The notes: generated from the letters alone by a model not told the origin. Shown: positions 25,340-33,961, counted from the first letter of the stretch. The stretch: DNA of 64,000 bases from Streptomyces cellulosae (GCF_000721105.1 NZ_JOEV01000028.1:115300-179299); one strand, 5' to 3'. Translations and numbers: made by a program.

Positions 25340-25675
25340 ATGGCGGACGCGACGGACCTGCTCGACTCCGGGGAACGGCTCGGGCCGGAGGCGTTGCGGG
25401 AGCTGCAACTGGAGGAGATCGTGCTGCGCAGGCCGGGCGTCGCACCCCACTTCCAGCTCCGGCTCACCCGCGAGGGCCGCCTCGGCACCCTCACCGTACG
25501 GGCGGAGGCCCGCCCCGACGCGACCCGGGAGGACCGGGAGGCGGCCGCGCGGACCAGCACGGCGGCCGTGAAGGACGGCATCGGCGTCTCGGCCGCCGTC
25601 GAGATCGTCGATCCGGAGTCGCTGGAGCGGTCGGTGGGCAAGATCAGGCGGATCGTGGATCTGCGGCCGCACTAG
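25340..25675 (+). pseudogene. Miniature PaaK-like phenylacetate-CoA ligase remnant
   Basis: An open frame of 111 residues. Residues 1-25 ('MADATDLLDSGERLGPEALR' and onward) match the usual N-terminus of Streptomyces PaaK-type ligases, while residues ~26-111 ('EEIVLRRPGVAPHFQLRLTREGRLGTLTVRAEARP...VKDGIGVSAAVEIVDPESLERSVGKIRRIVDLR') match the C-terminal AMP-binding_C_2 domain. The ~300-residue catalytic middle is missing, and the frame is kept across the junction at 'LQLE|EIVL'. I infer an in-frame internal deletion of about 1 kb. It cannot be an adenylating enzyme. Its stop directly abuts the convergent acyl-CoA synthetase gene. Confidence 0.75.
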
Positions 25676-27172
25676 TCACGCGCTGAACCGGTCCCTGAGT
25701 TCCCTCTTGAGGATCTTCCCGCTCGCGTTGCGCGGCAGTTCGTCCACGAACACGATCCGTTTCGGCGCCTTGAAGGCGGCGAGTTTCTCGCGGGCGTGTG
25801 CGAGGAGGTCCTCCTCGGTGACCTCGCCGCGCGGGACGACGACCGCGGTGACCGCCTCGATCCAGCGGTCGTCGGGGAGGCCGATCACGGCGACCTCGGC
25901 GACCGATTCGTGGGTGTACAGGGCGTCCTCGACCTGGCGCGAGGCGACCAGTACGCCCCCGGAGTTGATGACGTCCTTCACCCGGTCGACGATGGTGAAG
26001 TAGCCGTGGGCGTCGCGCACCGCGAGGTCGCCGGAGTGGAACCAGCCGTCACGGAAGGCCTCGGCGGTCTCCTCGGGCTTGTCCCAGTACCCCTCGCACA
26101 ACTGCGGGGAGCGGTAGACGATTTCGCCGGGCGTGCCGTCGGGGACGTCTTTGCCGTCCTCGTCGACCACACGTGCGTCCACGAAGAGGACGGGCCGGCC
26201 GCAGGAGTCCATGCGCCCCTTGTGCTCGTCGGGGGCGAGGACGGTGGCCAGCGGGCCGATCTCGCTCTGGCCGAAGCAGTTGTAGAAGGCCAGCTTCGGA
26301 AGGCGTTCCCGCAGGCGTTCCAGGACGGGCACGGGCATGATCGACGCGCCGTAGTACGCCTTGCGCAGTCCGCTCAGGTCACGGGACGGGAAGTCCGCAC
26401 GGTTCGCCAGCGCGATCCAGACGGTGGGAGGCGCGAACAGGCTGTCCGCGCGGCCGGCCTCGATCAGGTCGAAGAGCCGGTCGCCGTCCGGTGCGTCGAG
26501 GACGATGTTCGTGGCGCCGACCGCGAGGTACGGCAGCAAGAACACGTGCATCTGTGCCGAGTGGTAGAGCGGCAGCGCGTGCACCGGGCGGTCGCCCGCG
26601 CTGAGGTCGAGGGCGGTGATCGCGCTCAGGTACTCGTGCACGAGGGCGCGGTGGGTCATCATCGCGCCCTTCGGCAGGGCCGTCGTCCCGGAGGTGTACA
26701 GCAGCTGGACCAGGTCCTCGCCACGGGGCTCGGGACCGTTGTACGCGGGTGTCGAGGCCAGGCGTGCCAGCAGGGAGTCGTCGGCGTCGCGCAGGGGCAA
26801 CGAACGGACGTCGTCCGGCAGTCGACCTGCGAGGTCCGGGTCCGTGAGGACCAGGGTGCTGCCGGACTGGCCGACGATGTACGTCAGGTCGTCGCCGGTC
26901 AGGTTCTGGTTGACCGGCACGTGCACCAGGCCCGCCCGGGCGCAGGCGAGGAAGCCGATCAGATAGGCGTCCGAGTTGTGGCCGTAGGCGCCGACCCGGT
27001 CGCCCGGGGCGAGCCCCTGCTCGAGGAGCAGACGCGCCGCGCGGGAGACCGCCTCGTCGAGTTCCTCGTACGTCCAGGCGCGGTCGGCGTACTCCACCGC
27101 CACCCGCGCCGGGGTGCGCCGGGCGCTGCGGCGCAGCACCCCGTCGACCGTGCTGCCGTGTCCTGGCGTCAT
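25676..27172 (-). CDS. Acyl-CoA synthetase (fatty-acid-CoA ligase type)
   Basis: A 498-residue ANL enzyme of normal length. Signatures in order: 'LVQLLYTSGTTALPKGAMMTHRA', 'LAFYNCFGQSEIGPLATVL', 'GWFHSGDLAVRDAHGYFTIVDRVKDVINSGGVLVASRQVEDALYTH', 'LPRNASGKILKRELRDRF' with the C-terminal catalytic lysine. It is cytoplasmic and activates a free acid to the CoA thioester. It stands alone between the PaaK remnant and the ECF sigma factor gene. The ATG at 27172 has a weak GAGG ten bases upstream. Confidence 0.92.
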   Translation of the reverse strand: MTPGHGSTVDGVLRRSARRTPARVAVEYADRAWTYEELDEAVSRAARLLLEQGLAPGDRVGAYGHNSDAYLIGFLACARAGLVHVPVNQNLTGDDLTYIVGQSGSTLVLTDPDLAGRLPDDVRSLPLRDADDSLLARLASTPAYNGPEPRGEDLVQLLYTSGTTALPKGAMMTHRALVHEYLSAITALDLSAGDRPVHALPLYHSAQMHVFLLPYLAVGATNIVLDAPDGDRLFDLIEAGRADSLFAPPTVWIALANRADFPSRDLSGLRKAYYGASIMPVPVLERLRERLPKLAFYNCFGQSEIGPLATVLAPDEHKGRMDSCGRPVLFVDARVVDEDGKDVPDGTPGEIVYRSPQLCEGYWDKPEETAEAFRDGWFHSGDLAVRDAHGYFTIVDRVKDVINSGGVLVASRQVEDALYTHESVAEVAVIGLPDDRWIEAVTAVVVPRGEVTEEDLLAHAREKLAAFKAPKRIVFVDELPRNASGKILKRELRDRFSA

Positions 27173-27273
27173 GACACATGATCCTCGGTCCGGCGCGGGG
27201 GCAGGTCAAGCGGATGTCCGGGTTCCGGGCTGTCAGCTCCCGGCTCCCAGAGCACCAGAGACGGCCGCGATGA

Positions 27274-27305
27274 TGTGGTCCCGTCGCCCATGTGGCGGGA
27301 CCACA
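27274..27305 (-). terminator. Hairpin after the sigma factor gene
   Basis: The ten-base perfect arms TGTGGTCCCG (27274-27283) and CGGGACCACA (27296-27305) flank a 12-base loop, eight bases past the stop of the ECF41-type sigma factor gene. Confidence 0.65.
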
Positions 27306-27312
27306 CCCTCCG

Positions 27313-28179
27313 CTAGCCAGGGACGTGTCCGAGCTTGTCCGGGTTGAGTACCGCGTAGATGCCTCCGATACGGCCGTCGCGGACATCGATCGTGACGACC
27401 TGCTCGACGCCGTCGACGGCCAGGGCCGCCGCCGGCCGGCCGTTGACGTCCACGCGGCGGGGCGTGCCGAGGGGGTAGCGGGTGACCAGGCTCGCGACGA
27501 ACGGGATGACCTGATGACGGCCCTCGACCGGCCACAGGACCGCCCTGACCTTCCCGCCGCCGTCGTTCCAGGCGACCACGTCATCGGCCAGGAGTTCGAT
27601 GAGGGCGGCCATGTCGCCGTTCTGCACGGCCTCCAGGAACCTCGTCAGCAGTTTGGCGTGGTCATCCTCCGAAAGAGTGAACCGATGGCGTCCCGCGGCG
27701 AGTCGGCGGGCGGTCCGCAGATGCATCTGACGGCAGCTCGTCTCAGTGGTGTCGAGAATGCGGGCGAGCTCGCCGTACGACACCTCGAAGGCCTCACGGA
27801 GGACGAACACGGCCCGCTCCGGGGGTGACAGACGCTCCATCAGGTGGACGGTGGCATAGGCGATGGTGTCCCGCAGCTCGGCCGTGTCCAGCGGGCCGAG
27901 CCGGTCGGTGGCCACGGGTTCGGGCAGCCAGGGACCGGTGTACGCCTCACGGGCCGCCCGGGCCGACCTGAGCCGGTCGAGGGCGAGCCGGGTGACGACG
28001 GTGATGAGGTGGACCCGGAGTTCGCGGATCCCGGCCTGGTCGGTGCCGGTCCACCGCAGGCAGGCGTCCTGGACGACGTCCTCGGCGTCCCACATGCTGC
28101 CGAGCAGCCGGTAGGCGAGCCCGAGCAGTGGGGGACGGTAGGTCTCGAACTGCTCGGCCGCCGATTCCGGGGTTTCCAA
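27313..28179 (-). CDS. ECF41/SigJ-type sigma factor with SnoaL domain
   Basis: From a TTG at 28179, preceded by GGAAGGA at an 8-base spacing, a 288-residue product; an upstream ATG at 28260 would lie within a tandem repeat. Sigma-70 region 2 is 'YRPPLLGLAYRLLGSMWDAEDVVQDACLRW'; region 4 is 'RLSPPERAVFVLREAFEVSYGELARILDTTETSCRQMHLRTARRL'. The last ~110 residues form a SnoaL-like domain ('FLEAVQNGDMAALIELLADDVVAWNDGGGKVRAVLWPVEG...'), which in ECF41 factors regulates activity in cis instead of an anti-sigma factor. No carboxymuconolactone decarboxylase partner, common for this group, is adjacent. Confidence 0.9.
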   Translation of the reverse strand: METPESAAEQFETYRPPLLGLAYRLLGSMWDAEDVVQDACLRWTGTDQAGIRELRVHLITVVTRLALDRLRSARAAREAYTGPWLPEPVATDRLGPLDTAELRDTIAYATVHLMERLSPPERAVFVLREAFEVSYGELARILDTTETSCRQMHLRTARRLAAGRHRFTLSEDDHAKLLTRFLEAVQNGDMAALIELLADDVVAWNDGGGKVRAVLWPVEGRHQVIPFVASLVTRYPLGTPRRVDVNGRPAAALAVDGVEQVVTIDVRDGRIGGIYAVLNPDKLGHVPG

Positions 28180-28226
28180 TTCCCGTGTCCTTCCCAGTCG
28201 TTCGCTGTGCGGAGCGGTGGTGTGCG

Positions 28227-28320
28227 GTCGCCGTGTCCACCGTGCGGTGGCGGCGTTCACCGTGCCGTGGCGGCATTCACCAAGTGGTGGCCGCGCTCAG
28301 TGCGCGGTGGCCGCACCAGT
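28227..28320. repeat. Degenerate 20-bp tandem repeat
   Basis: Four to five copies of an imperfect 20-mer with the start GTGGCNGC. Copies begin at 28227, 28247, 28267, 28287 and 28307 (the last partial). The array lies upstream of the sigma factor gene, between the TTG start and the hairpin ending the next operon. It displaces the expected promoter region. Confidence 0.8.
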
Positions 28321-28384
28321 CAACTCCGCTCCGCACCCGTCGCGCCACTCGGCGTGACGGGAACGCCAGTTCAGGGTAAGGACG

Positions 28385-28409
28385 GCGCGGCGCGTTGTCC
28401 GCGCCGCGC
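28385..28409 (-). terminator. Hairpin ending the NMO/acyl-CoA synthetase operon
   Basis: The ten-base arms GCGCGGCGCG (28385-28394) and CGCGCCGCGC (28400-28409) flank the loop TTGTC, 55 bases past the stop of the acyl-CoA synthetase gene at 28464. Confidence 0.65.
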
Positions 28410-28463
28410 GGTTCGTTCACGGGCAAGGTCGCCGTCGCGGGAGACCTCGCGTGGCCAGGGCGG

Positions 28464-30017
28464 TCACACGGGCCGGGTGCGGCCCTCCCAGTACGGGTCC
28501 CGCAGCCGCCGCTTGTACAGCTTGCCGTTGGGATCGCGGGGCATCTCGACGATGAAGTCGACGCTCTTCGGCCTTTTGTACCCGGCGAGTTGCCCGGCGC
28601 AGTGGTCGAGGAGGGCGGCGGCGAGGGCGGGGCCGGGCTCGTGTCCGGGGGCCGGTTCGACGACCGCCTTGACCTCCTCGCCCCAGTCGTCGTGCGGGAT
28701 GCCGAAGGCGGCGGCGTCGGCGACGGCGGGGTGGGCCAGCAGGACGGACTCGATCTCGGCCGGGTAGATGTTGACCCCGCCGGAGATGATCATGTCGATC
28801 TTGCGGTCGCGGAGGAAGAGGTAGCCGTCCTCGTCGAGGTAGCCGAGGTCGCCGACGGTGAAGAAGTCGCCGATGCGGTTCTTCCGCGTCTTGGCCTCGT
28901 CCTTGTGGTACGAGAAACCGCCGGTGTTCATCTTCAGGTAGACGGTGCCCAGTTCGCCGGGCGCGAGCCGGTTGCCGTCGTCGTCGAAAACGGCGAGTTC
29001 GCTGATGGGCCAGGCCTTGCCGACCGTGCCGGGCTTCTTCAGCCAGTCCTCGGCGGTCGCGAAGGCCCCGCCGCCCTCGCTGGCCGCGTAGTACTCCTCC
29101 ACGCACTCGCCCCACCAGTCGATCATGGCCCGTTTGACGTGGTCGGGGCAGGGGGCGGCGCCATGGATGGCGTGGCGCATGGAGGACACGTCGTAGCGGG
29201 CCCTGATGTCGTCGGGGAGGGCCAGCAGACGGTGGAACTGGGTCGGGACCATGTGGGTGTGCGTGCACGTGTGGGTGTCGATGAGGCGGAGCATCTCCTC
29301 GGGCGTCCACTTGTCCATCAGGACCAGGCGGTGGCCGATGTGCAGGGACGCGCCCGCGAACTGGAGGACGGCGGTGTGGTAGAGCGGCGAACAGACGAGG
29401 TGGACGTTGTCGTCGAAGGGGCGGATGCCGAAGATGCCCAGGAAGCCGCCGAGGTAGGCCTCCTCGGGCGGCTTGCCGGGCAGCGGGCGCCGGATGCCGC
29501 GCGGTCGGCCGGTGGTGCCCGAGGTGTAGTTCATCACCCAGCCCAGGGTGCGGTCGGCGGGCGGTGACTCCGGTTGTCCGTCGAGGAGTTCGGCGTACGG
29601 CCTGAAACCCTCGACCGTGCCGACGGCGTACCGGTGGGTGGTGGGGAGGCCGGCCTCGTCGGCGGCGTGCCGGGCGGCAGCGGTGAAGCGTTCGTGGGCG
29701 AGGAGCACCTTGGCGCCGGAGTCCGCGACGATCCAGGCGATCTCGGGGCCGACCAGGTGGTGGTTGACCGGGACGAGGTAGAAGCCGGCCTGGGTGGCGG
29801 CGAGGTACGCGGCGAAGAACTCCGGCCCGTTGGGAAGGACGACCGCGAAGGCGTCGCCACGTTCCAGTCCGGCCGCGCGCAGCCCGTGCACGAGACGGTT
29901 GGCGGCGGCGTGCAGACGTCCGGCGGTCCACTGGGAGCCGTCGGGAGCGACCATGACCATCCGGTCCGGATCTTGGGTCGCCTGGGCCCAGAAGCCCGCG
30001 GGGGGTGTACCGGTCAC
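28464..30017 (-). CDS. Acyl-CoA synthetase, coupled to NMO
   Basis: A 517-residue ANL enzyme from GTG 30017 (GGAG upstream), overlapping the stop of the preceding gene by GTGA. Signatures: 'WVMNYTSGTTGRPRGIRRPLPG', 'EEYYAASEGGGAFA', 'DFFTVGDLGYLDEDGYLFLRDRKIDMIISGGVNIYPAEIESVLLAHP', 'MPRDPNGKLYKRRLRDPYW'. Lys is retained at A10. It forms an acyl-CoA from an unknown acid. Coupling with a nitronate monooxygenase-like flavoprotein is frequent in actinobacterial lipid catabolism, where the flavoprotein may be an enoyl-CoA-reductase relative rather than a true nitronate oxidase. Confidence 0.92.
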   Translation of the reverse strand: MTGTPPAGFWAQATQDPDRMVMVAPDGSQWTAGRLHAAANRLVHGLRAAGLERGDAFAVVLPNGPEFFAAYLAATQAGFYLVPVNHHLVGPEIAWIVADSGAKVLLAHERFTAAARHAADEAGLPTTHRYAVGTVEGFRPYAELLDGQPESPPADRTLGWVMNYTSGTTGRPRGIRRPLPGKPPEEAYLGGFLGIFGIRPFDDNVHLVCSPLYHTAVLQFAGASLHIGHRLVLMDKWTPEEMLRLIDTHTCTHTHMVPTQFHRLLALPDDIRARYDVSSMRHAIHGAAPCPDHVKRAMIDWWGECVEEYYAASEGGGAFATAEDWLKKPGTVGKAWPISELAVFDDDGNRLAPGELGTVYLKMNTGGFSYHKDEAKTRKNRIGDFFTVGDLGYLDEDGYLFLRDRKIDMIISGGVNIYPAEIESVLLAHPAVADAAAFGIPHDDWGEEVKAVVEPAPGHEPGPALAAALLDHCAGQLAGYKRPKSVDFIVEMPRDPNGKLYKRRLRDPYWEGRTRPV

Positions 30018-31123
30018 TGGCCGCTCCTTCCGGCGATGCGGTTGATGCGGTCCACGGCCCGCTCGAAGCCTCGGGTGAGGTCGTCGAAGACGGCCTGGAC
30101 GCTGCGTTCGCTGGTCATCCGGCCGACGATCTGGCCGACGGGGGTGCCCAGCAGCGGTTCGACCTCGTACTTCTGGATGCGCGAGACGGCCTCGGCGACC
30201 AGCAGCCCCTGCAGGGGCATCGGCAGGGTGCCGGGCCCGTCGGGGTCGTCCCAGGCGTCGGTCCACTCGGTGCGCAGCTGACGCGCCGGTTTCCCGGTGA
30301 GGGCGCGGGAGCGGACGGTGTCGCCGGAACCGGCGGCGAGCAGTTTGCGGGTCAGGGCGGGCGAATGCATGTCGGCTTCCGTGGTGGTCAGCCACATGGA
30401 GCCCAGCCACACACCCTGCGCCCCGAGTGCCAGTGCCGCGGCCACCTGCTGACCGCTCCCGATCCCGCCGGCCGCCAGTACGGGCAGCGGGTCGACGGCC
30501 TCGACGACCTCGGGCGTGAGCACCATGGAGGCGATCTCCCCGGTGTGGCCGCCGGCCTCGTACCCCTGGGCGACCACGATGTCGATGCCCGCCTCCTGGT
30601 GCTTGCGGGCGTGCCGGGCGCTGCCGGCAAGGGCGGCGACGAGCACGTCCTGGTCGTGGGCGCGGGCCACCACGTCGGCGGGCGGGGAGCCGAGGGCGTT
30701 GGCGAGCAGCCGTATCGGATAGTCGAAGGCGACATCGAGCTGGGTGCGGGCGACCTGCTCCATCCAGCCGGTGATGCGCCAGCCGGAGGCCTCGCCCTCG
30801 GCGAGTTCCGGCACGCCGTGCTTGGCGAGGGTGTCCTGGACGAACTGCCGGTGCGTCTCGGGAATCATCGCCTCGACATCGGCCTCGGTGACCCCCTCCA
30901 CCTTCTTCGCGGGCATGACGACGTCGAGACCGTACGGCTTCCCCTCGACATGTGCCTCGATCCAGTCGAGGTCGCGTTTGAGGTCGTCGGGTGCGGTGTA
31001 GCGGACCGCGCCGAGCACTCCGAAGCCGCCGGCCCGGCTGATGGCCGCGGCGACGGCGGGGAACGGCGTGAAGCCGAAGACGGCGTGCTCGACTCCCAGG
31101 GTCTTGCTCAGCTCCGTCTGCAT
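30014..31123 (-). CDS. Nitronate monooxygenase-like flavoprotein
   Basis: A 369-residue FMN TIM-barrel protein of the NMO/2-nitropropane dioxygenase family. 'FGFTPFPAVAAAISRAGGFGVLGAVRY' is the opening FMN region; 'GIDIVVAQGYEAGGHTG' holds the conserved H-containing loop; 'PVLAAGGIGSGQQVAAALALGAQGVWLGSMWLTT' is the phosphate-binding half. It is cytoplasmic and first gene in a two-gene operon with an acyl-CoA synthetase. Real nitronate oxidation is not proven for this branch. A candidate operator lies 38-58 bases upstream. Confidence 0.88.
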   Translation of the reverse strand: MQTELSKTLGVEHAVFGFTPFPAVAAAISRAGGFGVLGAVRYTAPDDLKRDLDWIEAHVEGKPYGLDVVMPAKKVEGVTEADVEAMIPETHRQFVQDTLAKHGVPELAEGEASGWRITGWMEQVARTQLDVAFDYPIRLLANALGSPPADVVARAHDQDVLVAALAGSARHARKHQEAGIDIVVAQGYEAGGHTGEIASMVLTPEVVEAVDPLPVLAAGGIGSGQQVAAALALGAQGVWLGSMWLTTTEADMHSPALTRKLLAAGSGDTVRSRALTGKPARQLRTEWTDAWDDPDGPGTLPMPLQGLLVAEAVSRIQKYEVEPLLGTPVGQIVGRMTSERSVQAVFDDLTRGFERAVDRINRIAGRSGQ

Positions 31124-31160
31124 GGGCGCAGGATGCCGCAGTCCTCCGGACGACGGAAGA

Positions 31161-31181
31161 GGTTTTCTGATGCTCCGTCAG
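31161..31181. promoter_or_regulatory. Candidate TetR-type operator (site 2)
   Basis: GGTTTTCTGA, six bases, GTCAG, 38-58 bases upstream of the nitronate monooxygenase start. It matches site 1 (20495-20515) base for base outside the six-base spacer, in sequence and spacing. Confidence 0.6.
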
Positions 31182-31229
31182 TTTTCTCTCCCGTCCGCAC
31201 GCCCCGTTGACAGGTCGCACCTCTGACAC

Positions 31230-31270
31230 GAAAGTTTCACCGCGCACAGTGATCCGGGAAAGATACTTTC
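31230..31270. promoter_or_regulatory. Paired GAAA/TTTC palindromes
   Basis: GAAAGTTTC (31230-31238) and GAAAG-ATA-CTTTC (31258-31270) are centred 30 bp apart, three helical turns, just before the ribosome site of the secreted serine hydrolase. GAAA-x-TTTC elements occur at several sugar and wall-recycling regulator sites, but I cannot name the protein. Confidence 0.45.
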
Positions 31271-31293
31271 AGCCGGTGTGGCGGGAGGCCTCG

Positions 31294-33105
31294 ATGAGTG
31301 CAGGCACGACAGGCGACGACAGACAGATCGGGAGCCGACCGACTCGGCGCCAACTGGGCCGGACCGCCCTGGCGTTGGGAGGCGCCCTGGCCATCACCCC
31401 GTTCCCGGCGGGCCCGGCCGACGCAGCCACGTCAGCCACGGGAGCCAGCGCATCCGGACACCCCACCCTGCGCTACGGCGCTCCCGAGCGCGCCGGCCTT
31501 CTCCCCGCCCACCTCCGCCAACTCGTCGCCGACGCCGAGGTGTTCCTCGGACCCTCCCCCAAGCACCCCTGGTACGCGGGCGCCGTGCTGCTCGCCGGGC
31601 GAGGCGGCACGGTGGCGCTGCACCAGCCCCTCGGGATGGCGGTGCGTTATCAGGCGTACGACGAGCGGACCGACACCGGCGTGGAGTTCCCGGCCGGGCA
31701 GCAGATCCCGATGGCGAAGGACACCGTCTTCGATCTCGCCTCGGTGTCGAAGCTGTTCACCTCCGTCCTCGCCGTGCAGCAGATCGAACGGGGCGCGCTG
31801 GAGCTGGAGGGGAAGGTCGCCGCGTACCTCCCGGAGTTCGGCGGGGCGGGCAAGCAGGACGTCACGATCCGGCAGCTCCTGACCCACACCTCGGGTTTCC
31901 GCGCCTGGATCCCGCTGTACAGCGCCCCGACGTACGAGGAGAAGCTCCAGCTCATCTGGGACGAGGCGCCGCTCTACCCGCCGGGATCCACGTACCTCTA
32001 CTCGGACCTCAACCTGATCTCGCTCCAGCTGGTGCTGGAGCGGATCACCGGCCACGCCCTGGACGCCCTCCTCCACGACGAGGTCACCGCCCCGCTCGGC
32101 CTGCGCCGCACCCGCTACAACCCGCCCGCCTCCTGGAGACCGAGGATCGCGGCCACGGAGGACGCGCGCGCACCCTGGTCGGGGCTCGACAGAGGGCTCG
32201 TGTGGGGCGAGGTGCACGACGAGAACGCCTTCAGCCTCGGCGGCGTCGCGGGACACGCGGGCGTCTTCTCCGACGCCTGGGACCTGGCCGTGCTCGGCCG
32301 CACCCTGCTCAACGGCGGCGCGTACGGCCGGGCCCGCATCCTGCGGCCGGAGTCGGTGGAGCTGATGTTCACCGACTTCAACACCGCCTTCCCGGGCGAC
32401 GAGCACGGCCTCGGCTTCGAGCTCTACCAGCACTGGTACATGGGCGCGATGGCCACCCCGCGCACGGCCGGGCACACCGGGTTCACGGGCACCTCACTGG
32501 TCCTCGACCCGTCGACCGACTCGTTCCTGATCGTGCTCGGCAACTCCGTGCATCCGGTGCGCACTTGGCGTTCGGGTTCCGCGCCCAGGGTGGCCGCCGG
32601 CACCAACCTGGCGCGCGCCGTGCCGGTGCGGCCACCGCACGGTCGTACGGCATGGTTCTCCGGAACGGCGAGTGCCACGACCGCCACCCTCACGCTCCCC
32701 GCGCTCGACACGGCCTCGGCCGGGCCCCGCCTGCGCTGCGCCCTGTGGTGGGACACCGAACCCCGGTCGGACGTCCTCGTCCTGGAGTCCACGGTGGACG
32801 GCGGCGGCACGTGGCAGCCGGTCCCCTTCACGACGACGCGCCGCGGCTCGGATCCTCAGGAGCATCCGGCCGGTTCGGTCACCGGGTGGTCGGGCCGCCG
32901 CTGGTACCGGCTCACGGCGGACCTCCCGTCCGCCCGCCGGCTGACACTGCGCTGGCGCTGCACGACCGACCGGCTGTACGTCGGCCGCGGCGCGTACGTC
33001 GACGGGCTGCGCGTGGAGACGGCGGACGGCGTCCTGTTCGACGAGGCACGTCCGGCGGACCGGGCACGGGTCGAGGCGCGAGGCTGGACGCCCTCCGCAG
33101 ACTGA
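31294..33105 (+). CDS. Secreted serine hydrolase, beta-lactamase/PBP4 fold
   Basis: A 603-residue protein from the ATG at 31294 (GGGAGG upstream). Tat-like signal 'RPTRRQLGRTALALGGALAITPFPAGPADA'. The hydrolase domain (~50-420) has 'ASVSKLF' (SxxK), 'YLYSDLNLI' (YxN) and 'TAGHTGFTGTSLV' (HTG, the KTG counterpart). The C-terminal ~170 residues are beta-rich with 'GGTWQPVPFTTTRRGSDPQEHPAGSVTGWSGRRWYRLTADLP', probably a jelly-roll or sugar-binding module. Such proteins are esterases or peptidoglycan-active DD-peptidase relatives. Candidate GAAA/TTTC operators lie directly upstream. Confidence 0.88.
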   Translation: MSAGTTGDDRQIGSRPTRRQLGRTALALGGALAITPFPAGPADAATSATGASASGHPTLRYGAPERAGLLPAHLRQLVADAEVFLGPSPKHPWYAGAVLLAGRGGTVALHQPLGMAVRYQAYDERTDTGVEFPAGQQIPMAKDTVFDLASVSKLFTSVLAVQQIERGALELEGKVAAYLPEFGGAGKQDVTIRQLLTHTSGFRAWIPLYSAPTYEEKLQLIWDEAPLYPPGSTYLYSDLNLISLQLVLERITGHALDALLHDEVTAPLGLRRTRYNPPASWRPRIAATEDARAPWSGLDRGLVWGEVHDENAFSLGGVAGHAGVFSDAWDLAVLGRTLLNGGAYGRARILRPESVELMFTDFNTAFPGDEHGLGFELYQHWYMGAMATPRTAGHTGFTGTSLVLDPSTDSFLIVLGNSVHPVRTWRSGSAPRVAAGTNLARAVPVRPPHGRTAWFSGTASATTATLTLPALDTASAGPRLRCALWWDTEPRSDVLVLESTVDGGGTWQPVPFTTTRRGSDPQEHPAGSVTGWSGRRWYRLTADLPSARRLTLRWRCTTDRLYVGRGAYVDGLRVETADGVLFDEARPADRARVEARGWTPSAD

Positions 33106-33109
33106 CGGC

Positions 33110-33961
33110 TCAGCCGGGAACGTCCATGCGTTGCGTACCGACGACCGACAGCAGCCGGAACGCCTCCTCGGACGGCGACCCCGGTGCCGCGGTGTAGATG
33201 ATCACGCGCTGGTCGCGGTCGGTGATGTCCAGGACGTCGCAGTTGACGGTGACGGGGCCGACGACGGGGTGATGAAAGGTCTTGCTGAGCGTGGGGCGCG
33301 CGGCCACCTCGTGGGCGGCCCAAAGCCGCGCGAACTCCTCGCTGCCGGCGAGGAGTTCCTCGACCAGGCCGGTCATTTCCGGGTCGTCGGGGTAGCGGGC
33401 CGCGGCGGCGCGCAGCTGCTGGGTCGCGGCCCGGGCGAACTCGTCGGCGTCCGACACGCTGGACAGCCACCGGCCCCCGCGACGCGGCTCCAGGAACCTC
33501 CGCCGGACGAGGTTGCGGTCGCGGCGGGACAGAGCGGAGAAGTCCTCCATGAGGGCGGCCGCCAGGTCGTTCCAGGCGATGACCTCGTACGTCGCCGACA
33601 GCACGATCGCGGCGGCCTGCGGCAGCCGGTCCAGCAGGTCGACGATGCTCTGCCGTACCTCGCGGGAGGGGCCGGGCGGCGGGCCCGGCGGAGTGCCGGC
33701 GAGATGGTGGAGGTGGTCGCGTTCGGCGTCCGACAGGCGCAGGGCGCGGGTGAGTTGGGCCAGCACCTCGCGGGACGGGTGCGGGCCGCGGGCCTGTTCG
33801 AGGCGGGTGTAGTACTCGGTGGAGATGTACGCCAGGTGCGCCACCTCCTCGCGGCGCAGTCCGGGGGTGCGGCGGCGCGGCCCGGCGGGCAGCCCCACGT
33901 CGGCGGGGGTGATGCGCTCGCGCCTGGTGCGCAGGAAGTCGGCCAGTTGTCGTCGGTCCAC
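33110..33961 (-). CDS. XRE helix-turn-helix regulator with MmyB domain
   Basis: A 283-residue regulator. Residues 1-75 form an XRE helix-turn-helix ('LADFLRTRRERITPADVGLPAG...RTPGLRREEVAHLAYISTEYYTRLEQARGPHPSREVLAQLTRAL'). Residues ~105-280 form the MmyB-like ligand-binding domain ('AAIVLSATYEVIAWNDLAAALMEDFS', '...FEHPVVGPVTV'-like 'TFHHPVVGPVTVNCDVLDI'). In Streptomyces these regulate a divergent dehydrogenase, exactly the arrangement here with an SDR. An inverted repeat sits between them. Confidence 0.9.
   Translation of the reverse strand: MDRRQLADFLRTRRERITPADVGLPAGPRRRTPGLRREEVAHLAYISTEYYTRLEQARGPHPSREVLAQLTRALRLSDAERDHLHHLAGTPPGPPPGPSREVRQSIVDLLDRLPQAAAIVLSATYEVIAWNDLAAALMEDFSALSRRDRNLVRRRFLEPRRGGRWLSSVSDADEFARAATQQLRAAAARYPDDPEMTGLVEELLAGSEEFARLWAAHEVAARPTLSKTFHHPVVGPVTVNCDVLDITDRDQRVIIYTAAPGSPSEEAFRLLSVVGTQRMDVPG

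Noticed and set aside
28464..31247. A 927-codon minus-strand frame seeming to fuse the NMO region with the acyl-CoA synthetase
   Set aside because: Only its 3' part is real (synthetase from GTG 30017). Upstream it runs out of frame with the NMO protein, which has its own start and stop.
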